From: Chitinophagaceae bacterium
GTDB taxonomy: Bacteria; Bacteroidota; Bacteroidia; Chitinophagales; Chitinophagaceae
Length of the DNA stretch: 64,000 nt
Reading direction: 5' to 3'
Assembly (NCBI GenBank): GCA_016720825.1
Contig: JADKJV010000006.1
Span: forward strand, 62,001-126,000
Positions 9,423 to 16,681 of this stretch are shown here, piece by piece (position 1 is the stretch's first letter; every line of letters starts with the position of its first letter). The notes beneath the pieces are model-generated. The model had not been told where the DNA came from and did not search any database. It worked only from the letters and a program-made list of their open reading frames with translations. The position numbers were made by a program, and so were the translations under genes.

Positions 9423-9464
9423 TTTTTACCACAGGCAGATACACAGCTTTCATTCAGGGCAAAG

Positions 9465-9490
9465 AGGCCACAAGGTTTCCCTTGTGGCCT
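9465..9490. terminator. bidirectional terminator-like hairpin between convergent genes
   Basis: AGGCCACAAGG and CCTTGTGGCCT form a perfect 11-bp stem with a TTTC loop. It lies between the end of the operon (9422) and the convergent nuclease gene (ends 9549). It sits inside a longer imperfect inverted repeat (about 9428-9520) in which CACAGG, TCACAG/ACACAG and ATTCA blocks also pair. No long T tract follows, so the terminator role is inferred from strength and position. Confidence 0.6.
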
Positions 9491-9522
9491 ATTTGAATCA
9501 CTCTGTGAACCTGTGCCCCAAG

Positions 9523-9540
9523 GAAGCGTAGGTGGGTGGT
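9523..9540. repeat. left copy of an 18-bp inverted repeat flanking the nuclease gene
   Basis: The bases GAAGCGTAGGTGGGTGGT are the exact reverse complement of 12287-12304. The two copies enclose the secreted nuclease gene (9549-12110). No transposase is present, so this is more likely an intergenic repeat family than an insertion sequence end. Confidence 0.8.
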
Positions 9541-9548
9541 TTTGTATT

Positions 9549-12110
9549 TTATCTCGCCACAACTAAATGTGAATAGTACACGTTTTCACCAGATTGAATT
9601 TTAAGAACATATTTCCCCGCCTGCAATGCATGCACCTGCATCAGATAACGCGTTTGCCCCGGGAACAACCGCATCACCAGCCTGCTCCTGCCCGACATAT
9701 CAATCATCGTAACCGTTGCCGCATTCACCAATGGCTTACGGAATGAAAGGTTCAGCACATCTTTCGCCGGGTTGGGGAATACCGTTACCTGGTCATTCAG
9801 GTAAGGGAGTTTGATTACAACGATGGAGCTGAATTTATACACCAGGTTCTGGTCAACCATTCTCAGGCGGTAGTAGACCGGGCCTTCAATGCCTGACACA
9901 TCATCTGTAAATGAATAAGAATTCACACCTGATACCCACATCACCACACCGGCTTTATGAAATGTGGTGCCGCCATCTGTACTTCTTTCTATTTCAAAAT
10001 GGCTGAAGCCATCTGCTCTGTCCAGTGTCCAGTTCAGTAAAACGGTATTGGCGTTGTATTTCCCTTCAAATTTTGTAAGTCCTACAGGTAATAACAAACC
10101 ACAACCGGATGACCATACCTGTGATACAAATTCAGGATGATCCACATAAGGATTCCGGTTTCCCTGGAAAAGATAGCCTGCATTGTTCCGGTCGGTTTCT
10201 TTCTGGCTCACCGGATCGAGGTTATTCCATTGCAGCATCATCTGCAGGTAACTGATTTCAACAGAAGGCCAGGCTGTACCATCAAAAGCCATGTCCCCTT
10301 CTGTACTTTGATTTTCCCAGGCGACCATGTTTGACTGGTAGCGGGTAACAAAATAAAGAAAAGCCCTTGCTACATCACCTTTGTATGCATTGATAGGTTC
10401 AAATGCAGTGGCTGCTAATCCCGGAACGGTGTTTGGCCCGAGTTTGCTGCCATTGGTACTGGTGAAGCTGGGTGAATTGACCACACCATAAATGTTATTC
10501 GATCTTTCGGCATTTACCAGCTTATCTGTGGGAAAAACATGGAAGTAATCACTTTCAGGGCCTACTGTATTGGACTGTGCATTTCCACCAAACCAACTTT
10601 GCGGAATACTGTGCTCCCTGTTATATAAAATACCTTCTGAATTGGCAGCAGTTCCGTTATCCTGTTGGCCTCCGCTGGCAACAGTACCGGGTGTGAAATT
10701 ATAAGCATCCGTACCGGTTGGGTTATCACTGTAAATATCCCAGATAACATCAGGGGAAGTGCCGGGGCCCACTTCGCGGGGTTTAATATCTGAAATCAGG
10801 TATTGATCCCATAAATCACCGTAGGTTTTTGGTGTTAAGCCGGTTGAAATGATTGTACTGAGTGCTGTTTTTAAAGCAGCGCAGGTTAAACCACCAGCGG
10901 CTGCATAATAACCGACCGGTTCACCGGAACCTGCACCAGTGGTAAAGTTTTGTGAGATGGCACCGGTTGTTAAATAATCCGGTGTACCCAGGCAATTATT
11001 AAAAGTATAAACCCGCACATAATAGGTGGTGCTGTTGGCCAGTCCGGAAATATTGACATTGCCGCCTGTCCCTGCATAAACGGTTTGTTCACCGCTGCTG
11101 TACACTGTATTGGCCGTATAACTTGTTCCGTCAAGCGGAACAGTAAAACTGTTAACCGTATTCACTCTTACTAAAGAGGAGTTCCCGTTGCCGCCCGACC
11201 AGCTGATGCTGGCTGTTGTATTACCCGGCGTTACGGGAATAGCAGAAACCTGTACGGTGGGTTCTGCACAACTGGTGGCCGTATTGGCTGTAGCGGGCGT
11301 TGTGATATTGTAACAATTATCGGCGCTGTTAAAACTATAAACAGCCGCATAATAGTTAGTGCCGTTAGTAAGCCCGGTAACAGAAACCGTATTGCCGGTA
11401 CCATTATAAACTACATATTCATTACTGGCAATGGTTTGTCCGCCGCCAAAAACGGTACTGGCTGTATAAGCAGATCCGCTGAGTGGTGTACCAGTTACTG
11501 CACTGCCCTGTTTTAACACAACCAAAGAGTTGGTACCTGATCCAGGCGTCCAGTTGATATCGAATGTACTTGAAGTAACTGCGCTGAACGAAGCAGAAGG
11601 TGTTTGTGTTACTGGTGGCGTACAGGCAGCTGCTGTTCCGGTCCACTGCACATCATCAATGGCAATCCGGGAGCCGGCAACTGTTTGCTGTAATTCGAGG
11701 TTAAAGGTTCCTGAAATATTAATGCCGTTCACCGTTGCTGTTGCAGCTCCGGTTTGTGAAGTAGGAACTGCAATATTCGCCACTGTAGTACCATTTACTT
11801 TAACTGCAATATTACCTGCTGAACCACTAAAGAGATATTTATACTGGAATGTCAGGTTGGCAATACCACCGGTAATTGAATTACAGGTGAGTGCCCCATT
11901 ACGTATTGCGATAGCCTTGGTATTGATGGTTTGATCGGTACGTGAATCTGTAGATTGCCAGCTGTATGTATTAGGTGATCCTGACCATGTGCGTAATGTA
12001 TAAGTTGTTGGACTGGCTGTAGGAATATTCTCAAAATTTTCTGAGCCCTGTGCAAAAGACAAATTCAATGTTCCGAAAACAAGCAGCGCTAAAATCAGGT
12101 ATTTCTTCAT
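9549..12110 (-). CDS. T9SS-secreted endonuclease I with fibronectin type III-like domains
   Basis: 853 residues. Order: signal peptide (MKKYLILALLVFGTLNLSFAQ); a beta-rich domain with SRIAIDDVQW (about 30-155); two FN3-like repeats (about 160-390, each with TNGTNYYAAVYSF or NSTTYYVRVYTF); an endonuclease I domain (PF04231, about 395-650) with YNREHSIPQSWFGG, whose His is the expected catalytic base, and ESDYFHVFPTDKLVN; a beta-sandwich (LPVGLTKFEGKYNANTVLLN); and a type A T9SS sorting domain beginning VFPNPAKDVLNLSF and ending YYSHLVVAR. It would cut extracellular DNA or RNA without sequence preference. A consensus promoter lies at 12139-12146. No frameshift is seen. Confidence 0.9.
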   Translation of the reverse strand: MKKYLILALLVFGTLNLSFAQGSENFENIPTASPTTYTLRTWSGSPNTYSWQSTDSRTDQTINTKAIAIRNGALTCNSITGGIANLTFQYKYLFSGSAGNIAVKVNGTTVANIAVPTSQTGAATATVNGINISGTFNLELQQTVAGSRIAIDDVQWTGTAAACTPPVTQTPSASFSAVTSSTFDINWTPGSGTNSLVVLKQGSAVTGTPLSGSAYTASTVFGGGQTIASNEYVVYNGTGNTVSVTGLTNGTNYYAAVYSFNSADNCYNITTPATANTATSCAEPTVQVSAIPVTPGNTTASISWSGGNGNSSLVRVNTVNSFTVPLDGTSYTANTVYSSGEQTVYAGTGGNVNISGLANSTTYYVRVYTFNNCLGTPDYLTTGAISQNFTTGAGSGEPVGYYAAAGGLTCAALKTALSTIISTGLTPKTYGDLWDQYLISDIKPREVGPGTSPDVIWDIYSDNPTGTDAYNFTPGTVASGGQQDNGTAANSEGILYNREHSIPQSWFGGNAQSNTVGPESDYFHVFPTDKLVNAERSNNIYGVVNSPSFTSTNGSKLGPNTVPGLAATAFEPINAYKGDVARAFLYFVTRYQSNMVAWENQSTEGDMAFDGTAWPSVEISYLQMMLQWNNLDPVSQKETDRNNAGYLFQGNRNPYVDHPEFVSQVWSSGCGLLLPVGLTKFEGKYNANTVLLNWTLDRADGFSHFEIERSTDGGTTFHKAGVVMWVSGVNSYSFTDDVSGIEGPVYYRLRMVDQNLVYKFSSIVVIKLPYLNDQVTVFPNPAKDVLNLSFRKPLVNAATVTMIDMSGRSRLVMRLFPGQTRYLMQVHALQAGKYVLKIQSGENVYYSHLVVAR

Positions 12111-12138
12111 GGCAAATATTTCAAAAAATGAGCAGGCG

Positions 12139-12146
12139 CAAAAGTA
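12139..12146 (-). promoter_or_regulatory. TAnnTTTG -7 element for the secreted nuclease gene
   Basis: The minus strand reads TACTTTTG, an exact match to the Bacteroidota -7 consensus, 28 bases upstream of the ATG at 12110. A TTG lies about 17 bases further upstream (plus-strand CAA at 12163), fitting the -33 element. Confidence 0.65.
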
Positions 12147-12286
12147 CAGAATCAGGGCTTCGCAACGCTGATTTCAGGATGCAATATAATATGGTATCAA
12201 TTTCAGGGATATAATATAAGTCATGCCACTTATTGACTGAGTATATCTGACAGGTTTTCAGGGGTTTCCGTTAAAGTAGAGTCTTC

Positions 12287-12304
12287 ACCACCCACCTACG
12301 CTTC
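12287..12304. repeat. right copy of the 18-bp inverted repeat flanking the nuclease gene
   Basis: ACCACCCACCTACGCTTC is the exact reverse complement of 9523-9540. Immediately after it, 12309-12324 forms a CGGCGC/GCGCCG stem closed by a GCAA tetraloop, so the right end also carries a stable hairpin. Confidence 0.8.
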
Positions 12305-12322
12305 GCTACGGCGCGCAAGCGC

Positions 12323-12447
12323 CGGAACATAGACACATAGGATCACATAGAAATACAAACAGCAGTCAATAAAGGAAGAAATGTTCTTTCTTTAAGAACT
12401 CTCTCTTGTATTTCCTATGTGCACCTATGTGCCTATGTTCCTATGTG
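12323..12447. repeat. inverted array of CACATAGG-type units
   Basis: The left arm (12323-12358) runs GGAACATAG, ACACATAGG, ATCACATAG, AAATACAA. The right arm (12407-12447) is its imperfect reverse complement with one unit more. About 48 bases separate them. Each arm is itself a tandem series of 8-10-bp units, so the arms can pair in several registers. The right arm overlaps the stop codon of the gene at 12441-12872 (ACC ACA TAG), so the repeat supplies that gene's end. The arms fill most of the 330-base gap between 12110 and 12441. Confidence 0.75.
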
Positions 12448-12872
12448 GTAAAGACTCTAAAAACAGGCACCTCCCCCCTCGCATTCAGCACCTCATAAAA
12501 ATCATCCTCCACTTTCACCCATTCGGCTTCATCAAAAGAAGATGAAGTAAGTATACTGCAATCGCCGGCAATGTTAGTGGCCTGGCGGTTATAATCGAGA
12601 TCCACTCTTTTGCCAGGGCTGATATACAAATTTTTAACCCTGAAAATATCTTCATAATCCACACTGCCGGAAAAATAATCGCCCGAACCTCCTCCCGTTA
12701 TTTTTAATTCAATCCAGGGTTTTGTATTATCTGATTCGTCCACGCCAAATAAATACAGCTCAACTGATTTTCGAAAACAATTGCGCGGGAAACTGACGGG
12801 AAATCTTTTTTCAATAGCCGCCATGAGTCCGAGTACAATGCGGTAGTGCAATTCGCTGAGGGTATCTTTCAC
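12441..12872 (-). CDS. hypothetical protein, 143 aa
   Basis: I do not recognise a family. The protein is soluble, without signal peptide or membrane segment, rich in acidic and aromatic residues, with a predicted helix at the N-terminus (SELHYRIVLGLMAAIEKRF) and mostly beta character after it (VELYLFGVDESD, WIELKITGGGSGDYF). It ends within the CACATAGG repeat. Its start overlaps the stop of the upstream membrane-protein gene by 4 bases (ATGA), so the two are translated together and may interact. Confidence 0.6.
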   Translation of the reverse strand: MKDTLSELHYRIVLGLMAAIEKRFPVSFPRNCFRKSVELYLFGVDESDNTKPWIELKITGGGSGDYFSGSVDYEDIFRVKNLYISPGKRVDLDYNRQATNIAGDCSILTSSSFDEAEWVKVEDDFYEVLNARGEVPVFRVFTT

Positions 12873-13357
12873 TGGAGTTTTTTTTGTTCAAGGTCTTTAA
12901 TCAGTTCATGGATGGATTGGGCATCAAGGTAGTTGACCGGTATTGTATACTCTTTACCGGGAGTGGTAACCCGCAAGTAACGACGGCCCTTGTTTGATCC
13001 GGGCTTCACGGTGGTTGGATCAGTTCGTTCAAATTCAAAATAATGAGTGGAATAAAAATCAAAACTCCGGCAGCTGATTTTCCGGCTGTCTGTTTGCACA
13101 CCGTACCATTCGTTGCGTTTGTAGAAATTCCGGATACGCTGGAAATAAAAAACACCAAAACCCAGGAAAGCCAGGCCGATTAATCCGAATGATCCGCCGA
13201 GTAGTCCGAACACCGTTTTATCTGCACCGGTGGCAGCAGGCAGTTTTTGCAGAGAACGGAAAGCAAAATAAAGCAGGAAAGCGGCAAAGAGTCCGAAAAC
13301 AACCAGGAGTACAATATGAATACTTGTTTTGGGGTAGTGAAAAGTGTACTGTTTCAA
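12869..13357 (-). CDS. hypothetical membrane protein with PH-like C-terminal domain
   Basis: 162 residues with two membrane segments near the N-terminus (SIHIVLLVVFGLFAAFLLYF and FGLLGGSFGLIGLAFLGFGV), then a basic linker and a soluble beta-rich domain of about 85 residues (RKISCRSFDFYSTHYFEFER, KGRRYLRVTTPGKEYTIPV). This layout resembles bacterial PH-domain membrane proteins, but I cannot name a family. It forms a two-gene unit with the following 143-residue protein (4-base overlap). Confidence 0.6.
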   Translation of the reverse strand: MKQYTFHYPKTSIHIVLLVVFGLFAAFLLYFAFRSLQKLPAATGADKTVFGLLGGSFGLIGLAFLGFGVFYFQRIRNFYKRNEWYGVQTDSRKISCRSFDFYSTHYFEFERTDPTTVKPGSNKGRRYLRVTTPGKEYTIPVNYLDAQSIHELIKDLEQKKLQ

Positions 13358-13443
13358 GCAGGATGAATTTCCTGTAAAAATAACCGGAAAAATGACTGAA
13401 TCCGGATCAACAACTATCAGCCTTAATATATGGTGTCAATCCT

Positions 13444-13451
13444 TACCTTTG
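13444..13451 (+). promoter_or_regulatory. TAnnTTTG -7 element for the PhnA gene
   Basis: TACCTTTG matches the consensus exactly and lies 20 bases before the ATG at 13471, giving a very short leader with an A-rich stretch (AATAAAAAATGC) before the start. Confidence 0.65.
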
Positions 13452-13470
13452 CGGCCTTAATAAAAAATGC

Positions 13471-14055
13471 ATGCGCACCCAGGAAAATGTTCAAACCCGC
13501 AGTGAAAACAAATGCGAACTGTGTCATTCCACAGAGAATATCAGCTTTTATGAAGTCCCGCCGCAGGAAAGCCGGAATGAAGACAACAGCATTATGATTT
13601 GTGCCAAATGCCTGGCGCAGGTGAATAAGCAGGAAGACCCGGATGCCGGTCACTGGAAAATTTTATCAGAAACCATGTGGAGCGAAGTACCGGGTGTGCA
13701 GGTCATGGCCTGGCGCATGCTGAATCGTTTCAGGCATGAGAGCTGGGCAGCAGAAAGTCTGGACATGCTTTACCTGGATGATGAAAAACTGGCCTGGGCC
13801 AAAGCGACGGGCGATCATGACAGTGATGGCAGTGTAGAACTCCACCGAGATGCAAATGGTGCCCAGCTGAAAACAGGCGATACGGTTGTTCTTAACAAAT
13901 CACTTGACGTAAAAGGCACTTCTTTCAGTGCTAAAATGGGAACTGTGGTGAAGAATATCCGCCTGGTACCTGAAAATATCGAACAGATTGAAGGAAAAAT
14001 TGAAGGCCAGGTGATTGTGATCCTGACTAAATATGTGAGGAAGCAGGGCAGTTAA
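13471..14055 (+). CDS. PhnA-domain zinc-ribbon protein (YjdM-like)
   Basis: 194 residues. The N-terminus has a zinc ribbon (KCELCHSTENISFYEVPP, later MICAKCLAQVN; four Cys). The C-terminus is the PhnA domain: DSDGSVELHRDANGAQLKTG, then GDTVVLNKSLDVKGTSF and KGTSFSAKMGTVVKNIRLV. The family was named after the phosphonate cluster but is not required for phosphonate use, and its cellular role is unsettled. Bacteroidota copies are about this length, with an extra middle segment. It stands alone behind its own promoter. Confidence 0.88.
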   Translation: MRTQENVQTRSENKCELCHSTENISFYEVPPQESRNEDNSIMICAKCLAQVNKQEDPDAGHWKILSETMWSEVPGVQVMAWRMLNRFRHESWAAESLDMLYLDDEKLAWAKATGDHDSDGSVELHRDANGAQLKTGDTVVLNKSLDVKGTSFSAKMGTVVKNIRLVPENIEQIEGKIEGQVIVILTKYVRKQGS

Positions 14056-14215
14056 TTTCCCTAAGTGGGTGTGAGGATAAATACCACAGTATCCATTTTC
14101 ATATCATCTTACATTATTGTTATTTTCCTTTTCAAAAAAAGCGAAAATCTTCAGGGGCTTTATTCTCAAAAACCGAGCTCAAAAAGGAAAATACCTGGCA
14201 CTGCGCCTATTATTT

Positions 14216-14235
14216 CCCCGGGTTAAAACCCGGGG
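14216..14235. repeat. CCCCGGGTT palindrome
   Basis: CCCCGGGTTAAAACCCGGGG: nine-base arms around AA. It is nearly identical to the palindrome at 14465-14484. Confidence 0.75.
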
Positions 14236-14387
14236 CAACCAGGAAGCCGGATGATTTCTATAAATAAGTATCATATTCCTAACTTCTTACTGAATCTAAT
14301 AAATAACTACTCAGTAGCAGCAGCATCGAGGGGAATAAAGTCCCGGGAGATTTTTTTTCTGATTTAAAAATAATTGACAACTCTTGC

Positions 14388-14401
14388 GGGGCTTTAGCCC
14401 C
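14388..14401. repeat. GGGGC palindrome
   Basis: GGGGCTTTAGCCCC forms a GGGGCT/AGCCCC stem with a TT loop. It is the same kind of GC-rich, TTTA-centred element as its neighbours. Confidence 0.65.
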
Positions 14402-14464
14402 GGCCAAATTTCATAAAAAAACGAAATCTAAAAAAGTATTCAGTTGAACCGGGGTCAAACCTTG

Positions 14465-14484
14465 CCCCGGGTTTAAACCCGGGG
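14465..14484. repeat. perfect 20-bp CCCCGGG palindrome
   Basis: CCCCGGGTTTAAACCCGGGG is a perfect palindrome. An imperfect CCGGGGT block lies just before it at about 14448. Confidence 0.8.
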
Positions 14485-14755
14485 AAACTAACAGGCAAAA
14501 AATATCTTCGATCTATCGCTGCACACCCAAAGTAGATATAAGGATCACTTCGGAGATTCTCCGCTGCGGCCGCTGCGAGAAATAATTCCGCTGCGGGAAA
14601 TAAAGTTTTCACTCTTTTTACCGCCCGCCACCCATTTCACACCGCTGCAAACCACCCATTCACCGCCTCCCGTTGCTGGCTTACCGCTAAGTGCTGCTGA
14701 AAAATATTTCTCCCCTTTTAAAATATTTCCTTTGCTGATCCGTCTGCCTAATTAA

Positions 14756-15331
14756 ATGGAGCAGATCAGGACATGGCCGGTGGCTGAACAACAAAAACAA
14801 AATATCATCCAGGCAGTACGTAATTACGGCAAACGCCTGTATTATTTCATCCGGGGAAAAGTGAATTCGGATGAAGATGCTGAAGATATACTCCAGGATG
14901 TCTGGTACCAGTTCAGCAATGTAATGAACAGTGAGCCGGTAGAACAGGCAGGTGCCTGGTTATACCGGGTGGCCCGTAACCGGATCATTGACAAATACCG
15001 GAAAAAAGAAGATGATTCACTGGATGAATTGTTTGATGAAGATGAAGAAAACGGATCCCAGCTAAAGGAAATCCTTTTCTCAGAAAATAAAAACCCTGAA
15101 ACCGAACTCATCCGGTCAGCCTTCTGGGAAGCGTTATTTGCCGCACTGGAAGAATTACCGGAAGAACAAAAACAGGTATTTGTCTGGCATGAACTTGACA
15201 ATTTATCCTTCCAGGAAATAGAAGCAAAAACCGGGGAAAAAACCAGCACCCTGATCAGCCGTAAAAGATATGCGGTGCTGCATCTCCGGGAAAGACTAAA
15301 AGATTTGTATAAAGAAATTATTGAACCATAA
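14756..15331 (+). CDS. ECF-family RNA polymerase sigma factor
   Basis: 191 residues. Region 2 reads VNSDEDAEDILQDVWYQFSN and GAWLYRVARNRIIDKYRKKE (core binding and -10 recognition). An acidic linker (DDSLDELFDEDEENGSQ) follows. Region 4 is LPEEQKQVFVWHELDNLSFQ with EIEAKTGEKTSTLISRKRYA as the helix-turn-helix. It directs RNA polymerase to a small set of promoters. No classic anti-sigma gene is adjacent. The next gene, 10 bases downstream, encodes a small two-segment membrane protein that may serve as partner or target. Confidence 0.92.
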   Translation: MEQIRTWPVAEQQKQNIIQAVRNYGKRLYYFIRGKVNSDEDAEDILQDVWYQFSNVMNSEPVEQAGAWLYRVARNRIIDKYRKKEDDSLDELFDEDEENGSQLKEILFSENKNPETELIRSAFWEALFAALEELPEEQKQVFVWHELDNLSFQEIEAKTGEKTSTLISRKRYAVLHLRERLKDLYKEIIEP

Positions 15332-15341
15332 AATAAAATGT

Positions 15342-15722
15342 ATGAAAAAGAATCGTGTAGCTAAAATGATCTTGTTTTTTATCATCCTCGCGCCTTTGTT
15401 TGTTTTTGCCATAGGCAGTATCGTCATGCTGTTATGGAACTATGCCCTGGTACCTGTTCTGCATATTTCCACAGTAACATTCTGGCAGGCATTGGGCATC
15501 CTCGTGCTCAGCAAAATACTCTTTAGCAGTTTTGGCGGCCGTCACCGTCACCGCGGCGGATTCATGAAAGAAAGGATGATGTGGAACAGCATGACACCCG
15601 AGCAAAAACAAAAACTGAAAGAAGAATGGAAAAACCGGATGTTCCGCGGCAGGCATGGCTGTTACCAGGGAGCTTTTAGTGGAGGGCAGGAAGCGGCAAC
15701 GGGATCGCAGGAACCGTCCTGA
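15342..15722 (+). CDS. small two-TM membrane protein with His/Arg/Met-rich tail
   Basis: 126 residues from the ATG at 15342 (MKKNRVAKMILFFIILAPLF). The frame is open to a TTG at 15321 inside the sigma gene, but the ATG has an A-rich leader and starts a proper membrane segment. Two membrane helices (MILFFIILAPLFVFAIGSIV and TVTFWQALGILVLSKILFSS) are followed by FGGRHRHRGGF and MTPEQKQKLKEEWKNRMFRG. The tail resembles metal- or stress-sensing periplasmic proteins (Spy/CpxP-like helix), but the similarity is weak. It follows the ECF sigma factor by 10 bases, so it is a likely co-transcribed partner. Confidence 0.7.
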   Translation: MKKNRVAKMILFFIILAPLFVFAIGSIVMLLWNYALVPVLHISTVTFWQALGILVLSKILFSSFGGRHRHRGGFMKERMMWNSMTPEQKQKLKEEWKNRMFRGRHGCYQGAFSGGQEAATGSQEPS

Positions 15723-15782
15723 ATCATGTAGAAGCTATGTCAAATTGGCTCTTGGCTTTTGGCTTTTGGCCCCTCCTACGCT

Positions 15783-15814
15783 ATGCTTATGCTTGCGCTG
15801 AAGCTTCAGCATGG
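15783..15814. repeat. AAGCTT-centred palindromic repeat, single unit
   Basis: One unit with core CGCTGAAGCTTCAGC, preceded by TATGCTTATGCTTG. The same element occurs twice at 30968-31029 and three times at 47435-47528. Confidence 0.75.
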
Positions 15815-15839
15815 AATCTTGGCGCAGGCATTCGGCATT

Positions 15840-15899
15840 GGGATTTGGGTTTGGGATTTGGGGTTTTGGGATTTGGGGATTTGGAATTTGGGGATTGGG
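15840..15899 (+). repeat. G-rich low-complexity tract, potential G-quadruplex
   Basis: The strand carries ten runs of two to four G separated by ATTT, TTT or TTTT (for example GGGATTTGGGTTTGGGATTT). It fits the G3+N1-7 rule for quadruplex DNA more than once. It lies between the ends of the convergent membrane protein (ends 15722) and DUF2490 (ends 15906) genes. A weaker cousin with GGGAATT units lies at 20458-20480. Confidence 0.65.
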
Positions 15900-15905
15900 A
15901 TTTTT

Positions 15906-16663
15906 TTAATTTTTACTTTTGACTTTTGCCTTCGGCCCTCCTGTTACATAAATAAAACACCGGAAAGTATCATTCAAATCATACTGATACCCGGTGTATT
16001 TTTTCTGGTAAACCCGCATATATCCAAAGTCGGCACTGAGGTGGTTGCTCAACTTTTGTTTCAATCCGATGAAAACGCGGTTCTGGTCAAAGTGGTTGTA
16101 AATAACTTCTTTCCCAAAATGGACAGCCAGTTCATCGGAGAGCACAAACTGCGGCCAGTCATTTTTTGAAGAAACCGGTATTGACAATGCCAGCTGGTAA
16201 CGAATCCGGTTGGTAAACCGGTAATCACCCGTGCGGACATCATTTGCAATTTTTTGCTGCCAGCGTTGTTCATTGCGGAGACGATGCTGGATGCTGAGAC
16301 GATGGAATTTCCCGGAGAACAGCAATTGCTGGTAAAACCGGTGTTCGTTGCTGATTGTTTTCCATCCTTCACGTGTGGGCGACAACCACATATGACCGTA
16401 ACCTGCCGCCACCTGGAATTGTTTTGTTATCTGGCGGGCCAGTGCCAGCCGCGTAAAAACAAAATTGGGATCCTGCACAAAATGGTTTCGCCGGATATGC
16501 AGGTCTGCAAGAATGGACCAATGCGGATTGAGTTTTACCTGTGAAATAATCCCGAGCCAGGTTTGTGTCTGGCGGTTCACTTCTTTGGGCGGTAATTGTG
16601 CAGTGACCGTATTGGTGAATACAAATTGTAAAATGAGCAACAGGGAAGGAAGAAACTTTTCAT
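15906..16663 (-). CDS. DUF2490 family outer-membrane protein (frameshifted signal peptide)
   Basis: About 252 residues. The body (RQTQTWLGIISQVKLNPHWS, FVFTRLALARQITKQFQVAA, HRFYQQLLFSGKFHRLSIQH, LRNEQRWQQKIA) has the alternating beta strands and NE/RxEQR pattern of DUF2490 (PF10677), a presumed beta-barrel. The open frame begins only at a TTG at 16640, in the middle of the signal peptide. An ATG at 16663 lies one base out of frame; adding one base near 16641 gives MKSFFLPLLLILQFVFTNTV, a good signal peptide. The function is unknown. The gene ends next to the G-rich tract. Confidence 0.75.
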
Positions 16664-16681
16664 GCCTTTTAAATACAGGCG

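Larger units (their letters stand above)
14056..14755. other. gene-free stretch with GC-rich palindromes
   Basis: No gene was found. A minus-strand frame at 14394-14612 is a by-product of the repeats and has no protein-like features. Three GC-rich palindromes lie here (14216-14235, 14388-14401, 14465-14484). A further segment at about 14562-14608 holds CGCTGCGAGAAATAA and CGCTGCGGGAAATAA, related to the 43-bp repeat at 21667. A weak -7 element, TTCCTTTG at 14727-14734, precedes the sigma factor gene. Confidence 0.6.

Noticed and set aside
9523..12304. Insertion sequence containing the nuclease gene
   Set aside because: No transposase and no clear target duplication; endonuclease I with a T9SS domain is a secreted enzyme.
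14394..14612. Minus-strand ORF of 72 aa
   Set aside because: Built from palindromes and repeat segments; no protein-like pattern.
15737..16169. Plus-strand ORFs over the G-rich tract
   Set aside because: Low-complexity Gly/Leu/Trp products caused by the GGGATTT repeats.
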